A stretch of DNA of 14,747 nt from Psilocybe azurescens (taxonomy: Eukaryota; Basidiomycota; Agaricomycetes; Agaricales; Agrocybaceae): contig JAJIRX010001005.1 of the NCBI GenBank assembly GCA_023853785.1, forward strand, positions 1 to 14,747, given 5' to 3'. This document shows positions 8,579-14,747 of this stretch, one piece after another; the first letter of the stretch is position 1; every line of letters begins with the position of its first letter. Position numbers and translations under genes: made by a program. The notes under the pieces were generated by a model. That model worked only from the letters and a program-made list of their open reading frames with translations. It ran no database searches and was not told where the DNA came from.

Positions 8579-9925
8579 ATGTCTTCCTTACCACCTCCTC
8601 ATCCTTCTCTCCCTCTTCCACCACAGCCTGCCGCTTCATCCTCAACTCATTTCCCCAGAATACACACCCTGCCATCTCTTACCCATCATACTATAACTCA
8701 CACTATGTCCAGGCCTATTCACAGCTTGAACCGGCTGCTGTTGCTCATTCAAACGAATACATAGCCCAAACCCAAAATGTGAACTATGCTATGCAGTGCA
8801 ATCCCTCAGGGGTAGTAAATAGTTTTGCACCTCGTCCAATTTGGTACGAGTCAGGTAACAACCGCTGCACCCATCCTGGCTGTACTTTCACTGGGTCTGC
8901 CAAAACGGTGCAAGTTCATATGATGGATCGCCATCTCATATACCCTCCTGGGTGGGACAAGCAGAAGAAGAAGTCCGAATGGGACGCTGATCCAAGTTTG
9001 AAAGGGTGCGCCTGTATTCACCTTTTTCCTTGATGACTATATATAAATAAGATTTTACCTTCAGAAAACCCATACCTATCCAAGGAACAAATGTGGTTTT
9101 GGACTCCCCGAGGTGTTGGAGGCTTGGATAGCAGAGCGTAAAAGACGTTTTCCTACCTCCAGCCGCGTGGAAGACAAAAAGCGCAAACTTCAGGAAGCAG
9201 TAGCTCGCGGCCAGCTCGACATTGTAGACAACGGCCGGGGTTATAAACGTCCGAAAGTCGAAAGTTCTGATCCTTACGGTCGCGACGAAACGAGGCGCGA
9301 TAAACGCCCCAATAATCATCAGAAAAGTCGTGCCAAACAAGAGGACGGACAAAATAGAACGCAGGATTCTGGATGGCCTAGAAGGACTCAGAATGATGCT
9401 CGCGTTCCAGAGACCAAAAAGTGATCGCTTTACAAACTGTTTCTTCGAATTCTGGGTCTGGGTTTGATGACGAAGACCAAGATGGAGATGGAGGAGCACC
9501 TAAAGCAGTCTCCTCAAAAATCGCACCCCGATGGCTTTTTCGATTGATCAAAATGTTCAGGCGCCCGTCAAAGAGAGTTTCAGTACATCTTCAGCTTCGA
9601 CAAAAGGTGCTAATGCCAAGCGAGTTGTATTGCAACCAAAGTTACTGCCCAAGAATCCATTTGGTTCACGTCCCACCCTTCTACGCAATGTAAGTAAACT
9701 CTTGCGCCTTTCTGTATTCATGTTTACATTTCACAGTTACTTCTACCTGAGATAAAGGTTACCGTCTCTAATCTGTCTCAGGCTATTCGATTCATCGTGG
9801 ACAATGATTTTCTCCGTAATGTGGAACTGAAACCTGGACAAGCTGACGACAATAATAAAATACAAGTTGTTGGATTAGATCAGAATGTGCAAGAGAGTAC
9901 GAGCGGTCCCATTAGGTCCCATTAG
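8579..9925 (+). CDS. NUFIP1/Rsa1-like box C/D snoRNP assembly factor, about 414 aa
   Basis: NUFIP1 (yeast Rsa1) is a nuclear platform that binds 15.5K/Snu13 and recruits the R2TP/HSP90 machinery to assemble box C/D snoRNPs. Exons: 8579-9005, 9065-9689, 9737-9925; introns 59 and 47 bp. The N-terminus is Pro/Ser/Tyr-rich. A C2H2 zinc finger follows (C97-x4-C102...H114-x4-H119; CTHPGCTF...HMMDRH), then PPGWDKQKKKSEWDADP. Next comes the conserved NUFIP/PEP element, IPIQGTNVVLDSPEVLEAWI, followed by AERKRRFPT and a basic KKRK stretch. The C-terminal part carries PKLLPKNPFGSRPTLL and a short helical block, LLLPEIKVTVSNLSQAIRF. The frame is broken by single-base losses at 8653-8656, 9106-9109, 9416-9420 and 9526-9529, all in C or A runs. 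Homology continues across each. Confidence 0.88.
9906..9925. repeat. Perfect 10-bp tandem duplication over the NUFIP stop codon
   Basis: gtcccattag occurs twice head to tail (9906-9915, 9916-9925). Only the second copy is read in the phase where TAG is the stop. With one copy, translation would stop at the TAG a few bases later, so the effect on the protein is tiny. It may be a recent slippage event or an assembly artefact. Confidence 0.6.
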
Positions 9926-9942
9926 TTAGTTGGCAATATAAG

Positions 9943-12900
9943 CTATCCACGATCACCTCCCTTCACTCGGGATTCGCTATCACTTCCACTGTCGTCGTCC
10001 TCAAGCTCGCTAGGATCCACCTCCAACCCCCTTTGTGTAACATCGAAACCGATGGCATTCAGCTGGGTTGCAATTTCATCAGCTTTCACAGGTGAAGTGA
10101 CCACCACCGCGACCGAAGATGACGAGTCGAATAGAGGCAAGAAATGCTTCTCGAGCGCTCCAAGAACATCTGCTTTGGAGATAACCTGGTATTTCTCAAG
10201 CAAGTCAACTTGGTGTGTCCTTGGAACACCTTTCAAGGCTTGGTTGGTAAAGGATACGATGGCCTGCCAAAAAGGTTATCAGGTTATCAGATATCTCGAC
10301 TCGTGGCAGGGCCAAATCAGGCTTACAGCTCTGCCAGCAGTGGAAACATTTTTTGCGACGCCATATACAATTGTACTCTTCGCAGCATCGAGTATGGTTT
10401 CGTCAAATTCAATCTGTCGCTCAAAGTTAGAATGCTTTGAGAGACTGTAATTTGCAAATGACATACGGAGCCATCAACGAGGCCATGAATGACTTTAGCG
10501 GCTTCTTCAAAAGCCTTAATGCTACTTGAGCTCTAAATGGTTGTTAAACATATTTTATAGGGAACATGCTGTGATACGACTTACTCGATAGAGGGTGAAT
10601 GTAATGAAACCAGCTTCTACGTCTAGAGAAGTGTATGCGCCATAAGCCAGTCCAGAGCCACGAATGTAACGCTGCGCCCATGCTTTTTAATAAACCCAAA
10701 TGGAAGAAGTTGAAAAACAATTTACCCAAAGATAACTTTCTGTAGCGTTGAGTACTTCTAGGGCAACCCGAATGGCAGGGTATTCAGGATGATCAAACCC
10801 TTGAATTCCTTTTGTGGTATGCATCACGAAGGAGCTTTCAATGGTCGGAAGGCTCATCACGATTGCCTAAAGAAATGCAATGTGTTCAAGTACAATACAA
10901 TAAAATTTATTAGACCGATTCTAACCTTTTGGATATATTTTTTCCAATGTCACTCAGTGTTTCTGAGGCCATTGGAACGGGAGCCAAAGGTACGGACTGA
11001 CAAGTAGAGTATTCTCAGGTTTGTAGAAGCACAAAATCATGAATCTAATAGACTTACTGGTATCGAGAAGTACTTTCCCAAGTACTTCTAGGTTCTTTCA
11101 AACTCAGAACATTTCCTGTCACCGAAAACCTTACTCCGGTTGGGTCAGTTACTGTACACAGTTCATTATTAGTTTGCTGAAGTAACTTTGGATAATAGAC
11201 GCACTGTGTTTTCGAATTTCCTCAAAGTCAGCAATGACATCCTTCGGCGTCTCTTGAAGTGCTTTGACGAGCTTAGGAATAAGCTCGGCTTGTGGAAGGA
11301 CGCCTGTGTGACTTGAAGTAGAATTTTCGGCATATAATAATGTAGACCACAGGGATGAAAGGACATTATTTCCGTCTCGCTTCATTTCTGGGAGAGTTTG
11401 CTGTATTTTGGCCAAGACGACTTGGAGTCTTCGTCAAAGAAGTCAATACTTGAATATATGCAGCGAAGCGTGTTGTTGCGACCTACCTGTCTTTGTCAAA
11501 CTCAGCACCATAAATCAGGTCCTTCATCCACGCGACTGCTTTTTCGTATAAAGCGGTTTCAACCTTGATGGTGACTCGGACCATATCAGAGAAACTATTG
11601 GAGATCCCCAATTCTACCTCGTAGGATACAGTTTCGTTATCCAACTGGTTGATAACCTCTTCATGAGACAATCTGATACCAGATTGTCTCTGGACCGGCA
11701 AAGAGAAGAAAGAAGAGATACGCATACATGTATCTAAGATGGGAATCGGTTATTCATGTGAGTAATGGAGAAAATAATTGGATTGCCTACGGTCGAAGTC
11801 GGTTCGGCAGCCCTGACAGCGTGACAAGGGCGTGTACAGAAACAAAATCAGACTTAAATTTACTCGTTTAATTCATTTTTATGTCAAGAGGTGTTTCGGA
11901 CATACCTCCACATGATCGTATTCAACGAAGAAGGGCAACTCTTCCCCATCAGATTTGATGTGCTTCGACAAACTGTCATTTTCAGCAGAAGGAAACACGA
12001 CTTTCCTTCCTTGCTCCCGGGCTCTTGTACACTTTGAACGGGAATCCAAGAGATGCTCTTCACATCTGGTACAGGGAAAGAAGTTAGGATCTCAGGAGGA
12101 ATCGCTTTGTTATGTTCTGCTTTAGCTTCTTCAAGTTCGGCCTCAGCGCGTTTAAGACCTTCAGGGCCAAGCTTTTGTACTTGAGTTGCAATCCTCTCCT
12201 TTTCTGCCTTTTCCAGCTTCTCGGCAAGACTAGCGGAAGGCTTTCCAATTATGACGACCGATGCTTGTTCAATGTAGTATCTGATACTGTGCTTAGAAAT
12301 AAATAAATAATAATAATAATGAACTCACTTCGAGAGGAGGTTGGTCCATTGTTCGCTTGTCCAAGAGCGCATTTGAGCATAATGATTAATCTCGTCCATA
12401 GATTTCTGAAGCTCAGATCCATCTTCGGCACCGTACAAGACATCATAAATAATTGTGTTCGAGAAAGTGTCGCCTTTAGCAGACTCAAGTTTGCTACGTA
12501 GCTAAAACCCATCAAAGTGAGTATAACTTCAGTCTTTCCAAACCTAGGTCACTAACCTGGCGTTCATCTCTATTAAGTACCATTTCCATTCTCTGCATGT
12601 CCAGACCTTCATCAACAACTTTCTGCAGGCTTGCTTTAAGCTTGTCATTGAAGGCAGAAAGGTGTTCTGTTGGAACTGATCCAATGTATATAGGGAGATT
12701 GATGGAAGTTGCGCGGACATCCTCGCTGAAATATACATATGAACTGTAAGAAAAAATTTCAATACAAATTAAGTGGTGGGGAATGAGCGGGGTTTTTTTA
12801 CCAGAGTGGGGACTCAATTTCGACAAACTCTTTATTGAGGGGGCAACAGCGGAAGAAGTAAGATATGTGCCGAGAATTTCGAGTGCCTTCCGTTCGAGGA

Positions 12901-14238
12901 ATGCGTTTGGTGGTGGGCCAATAAAATTGATGATAAGTTCACCCATACCTATCCATCATAATGTCAATTAAGAGTATATAGAATGTCCAAGTTGTAAAGT
13001 TGCATACTTTCGTCTTGTTCGGGAAATTCTACAGTATCTTTCGATGTAGTTAATATAGACTTGCGATGCGCGCTCGGTGTTTCTAAAAGGGACGTTTCCA
13101 CCCTGCTGGTCTTGCCCCTTGATTTTGCTTGTGACGGATAAGGCTGGGTTCGACTTGTTCTTGAACGACGCGCAGCAAAGAGGTTGTTCCGCTCGAGTTT
13201 TCCGGCAACAATTAGCGATAGATTATGAGGTACATAGTAGCTTGCATGATAGTCACGGACTGAGGATATTGTTTGGTAAAATGTTGTGAGGGCAGATAAT
13301 GAACTCACTTTGTTGAGGCTTGAGTACACGCAAAGCCTCCATTAACCCGCCGGTCTCGCTCCGGTATGCACTACCAGGTGGGTCGAGTAGTCTTTGCGAT
13401 CTGTAACATTTAAGAGGTTTAGACCGTTTTGCAGTTGTAAAAAAACCGAGCGCACCGAAGGGCCATGAGATCACCCGAGGTATTCTCTCTTCCTTGCATT
13501 TCGCTGTAAACAACGCCCGAGTCCTCGCCTTTAGGATCGATGTGATGAACCTATAAATAACAAAATATAAGAACAGAGACTTCCAGGTATGGTGTGAGGG
13601 CTAATTAATCACCTCTGTCACGAAACTACATTATGATATCAAAAAATATTCAAAATTCACTCGGATGACTTACCCGGCATTGGTGATGGTCGGATACAAG
13701 ATGTGGTCGACATATATGGGAAGAAGCTGAAGAAATCCTTGTTCTCCAGCGGTGGACACAGTGTATGCTGTGTGGTCGGTGGCCGTCCAAGCATTCGTCC
13801 CGTTCGAAAACCCGCGATTGGCGAGAAGGTCCAAAATACCTTTGTATGGAAACTTTTCGGATCCCATAAATACCAAACTGATGCGAGCAAGTTAAAAGAT
13901 TGACGGAGGAGAATGGGCGATAACATACTGTTCCAACGTGTGAGGGCATCCAGAGTCGTCAAAAACTACAGCATTTTGTAAGGCGCTTATCAGGCAGGGA
14001 CATAAAGATCGAACTAACTTTCTGTCGGAACAACAAAATAACCATTCACGATAGGGGCTAAAGAGCAGTTAGAAGGATATTTCAATGTTTAAGCAGTAGA
14101 TTTACCCTCATAATCAAGATGAATTACTGTTAGACCGGTTTCTCTGCTCTTCCATTTAGAGACAACAACATCCGTGAAGTCTAGTTTGATGCGTTTAACC
14201 AAGTCATAGTTCCCGAAGGTTTCTAGAGGTTGAGCCAT
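9943..14238 (-). CDS. M16-family zinc metallopeptidase, YOL098C (Sdd3)/C05D11.1-like, about 1050 aa, 22 coding exons
   Basis: A pitrilysin/PreP-type peptidase. The inverted zinc motif HTLEH is His66-x-x-Glu69-His70 in SGCPHTLEHLVFMGSEK; the likely third ligand is Glu159 in GVVYSEMQG, and SNGTNAW precedes it. The tail is acidic (LEVDPSELEDDDSGSDSES). Exons: 14106-14238, 14019-14057, 13929-13965, 13674-13877, 13613-13625, 13456-13550, 13309-13400, 13008-13259, 12802-12948, 12557-12743, 12329-12501, 11906-12280, 11791-11852, 11487-11733, 11205-11428, 11058-11151, 10926-10996, 10726-10866, 10585-10671, 10467-10532, 10327-10413, 9943-10263. Introns are 48-63 bp, all GT-AG. Frame slips: 13193-13197, 13085-13088, 12839-12843, 12002-12004, about 11707-11722, 11077-11079, 10927-10930. 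The start MAQPLETFGNYDLVKRIKLD fits the family; an upstream in-frame basic extension might be coding. The substrate of this subfamily is unknown to me. Confidence 0.92.
10274..10289. repeat. 8-bp tandem repeat inside a peptidase intron
   Basis: ggttatca occurs twice head to tail within the last intron of the M16 peptidase gene, next to the 3' splice site at 10264-10265. No function is suggested. Confidence 0.5.
12299..12320. repeat. AT-only microsatellite (AAT/TAA units) in a peptidase intron
   Basis: A short run of AAAT units followed by about five TAA units lies inside the 48-bp intron 12281-12328, close to its donor. It is a simple-sequence repeat of the kind that varies in length between strains. 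Confidence 0.6.
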
Positions 14239-14747
14239 CGTAGTCGCAATCAGAGGAGTAGAGGTCGCGTTTTTCAGGCCTTGGGTTGAAGTGTGTGCCG
14301 CCCGAAAGAGGAAATTTCGGTAATTAGTTTGCTTTAAGTCGTGTTCAGATGTACGTCGAAAAGTATGAAGAGTTCCTCGATAAGGCAGACGCTTGAATGT
14401 CGTAAAAGGCGTTGCATATATCGATCTAACAGGCCTGAAAATGCGCGATTGTTAAGAAATGGAGAGTGTAGTTCTCGGAGGAGGCAGCAATTTACTCAAC
14501 GAGTTGTCATCATAATTGTTCGTCACATGACACGCTTTACACGTCTTGACGATTTGAAACTAAGGTATACATCACGCCAGCCAGTCACACTCGCGAGCTC
14601 TAGTCACATAGCATCACAGGAGCACATGATCAAGCAAGGAGCGAGCTCGCGAGCGGACTGGGCCGTCTCGGGCTCATTTTGGGTGATGGCCATTTCCCCA
14701 ATCTTGATGTGTCGACTTCGTCAAAAAAGGTGGCTACACCTCAAAAA
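14239..14747 (-). promoter_or_regulatory. 5' region of the M16 peptidase gene
   Basis: Directly upstream of the MAQPL start the frame stays open without a stop for about 65 codons, back to a good 3' splice site at 14435. A matching donor at 14495 gives a 61-bp intron, and a short ATG-containing exon (14496-14513) lies before it, but that exon runs into TGA in the observed sequence. So this may be a 5'UTR with an intron or a mis-sequenced presequence exon. Further out are a Cbf1-type GTCACATG at 14522-14529 and an 11-bp inverted repeat (14590-14600/14643-14653). No other gene is seen to the window edge. Confidence 0.5.
14590..14653. repeat. 11-bp inverted repeat upstream of the peptidase gene
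   Basis: CTCGCGAGCTC at 14590-14600 is the exact reverse complement of GAGCTCGCGAG at 14643-14653, with a 42-bp spacer. Each arm contains the palindromic cores CTCGCGAG and GAGCTC. It may be a pair of sites for the same dimeric factor or a weak cruciform. It lies about 350-415 bp from the annotated start. Confidence 0.55.

Noticed and set aside
8936..9499. 187-codon minus-strand open frame
   Set aside because: Fully antisense to NUFIP exons and an intron, whose sense-strand protein is clearly conserved.

Overview
The window is nuclear DNA from a filamentous fungus, most likely a mushroom-forming basidiomycete (Agaricomycetes). The genes are packed with spliceosomal introns of about 46-66 bp with GT(R)NGT-type donors and CAG/TAG acceptors. 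Start codons sit behind pyrimidine-rich leaders, and the proteins read like basidiomycete orthologues. I see no mobile element, CRISPR array, rRNA or tRNA. It is an ordinary, dense housekeeping region; I found no new defence or biosynthetic system and do not claim one.

Layout, left to right. 691-1112 (+): a two-exon conserved small protein of unknown function. 1669-2673 (-): mitochondrial ribosomal protein bL17m. 2918-4219 (-): an SMP-30/gluconolactonase-family protein in eight exons. 4615-5217 (-): mitochondrial acyl carrier protein in five exons. 5218-5780: a divergent promoter with a 16-bp palindrome and a CCAAT box. 5781-6551 (+): cytosolic ribosomal protein uL13 in four exons. 6894-8029 (+): a three-KH-domain RNA-binding protein of the PCBP/hnRNP-K type. 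8579-9925 (+): a NUFIP1/Rsa1-like snoRNP assembly factor. 9943-14238 (-): a large M16 zinc metallopeptidase in 22 coding exons (YOL098C/C05D11.1-like), ending only 17 bp from the stop of the NUFIP gene. The flanks (1-690 and 14239-14747) hold only UTR or promoter sequence as far as I can see.

Functional theme. Several neighbours serve translation and mitochondria: bL17m, mitochondrial ACP, uL13, an RNA-binding protein and a snoRNP assembly factor. They are separate transcription units, and I infer no operon-like coupling beyond shared promoters and overlapping 3' ends.

The most important observation concerns sequence quality. In six of the eight genes, exons that fit the family perfectly are broken by 1-2 base frame slips. 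I count about 27 sites, almost all losses and most in homopolymer runs such as C5 read as C4 or A6 read as A5. Independent essential genes would not all decay this way, so I read these as uncorrected long-read assembly errors, not pseudogenes. The true gene models must be read across these slips. Exon coordinates below are as observed, and protein lengths are what the exons imply once the slips are allowed for.
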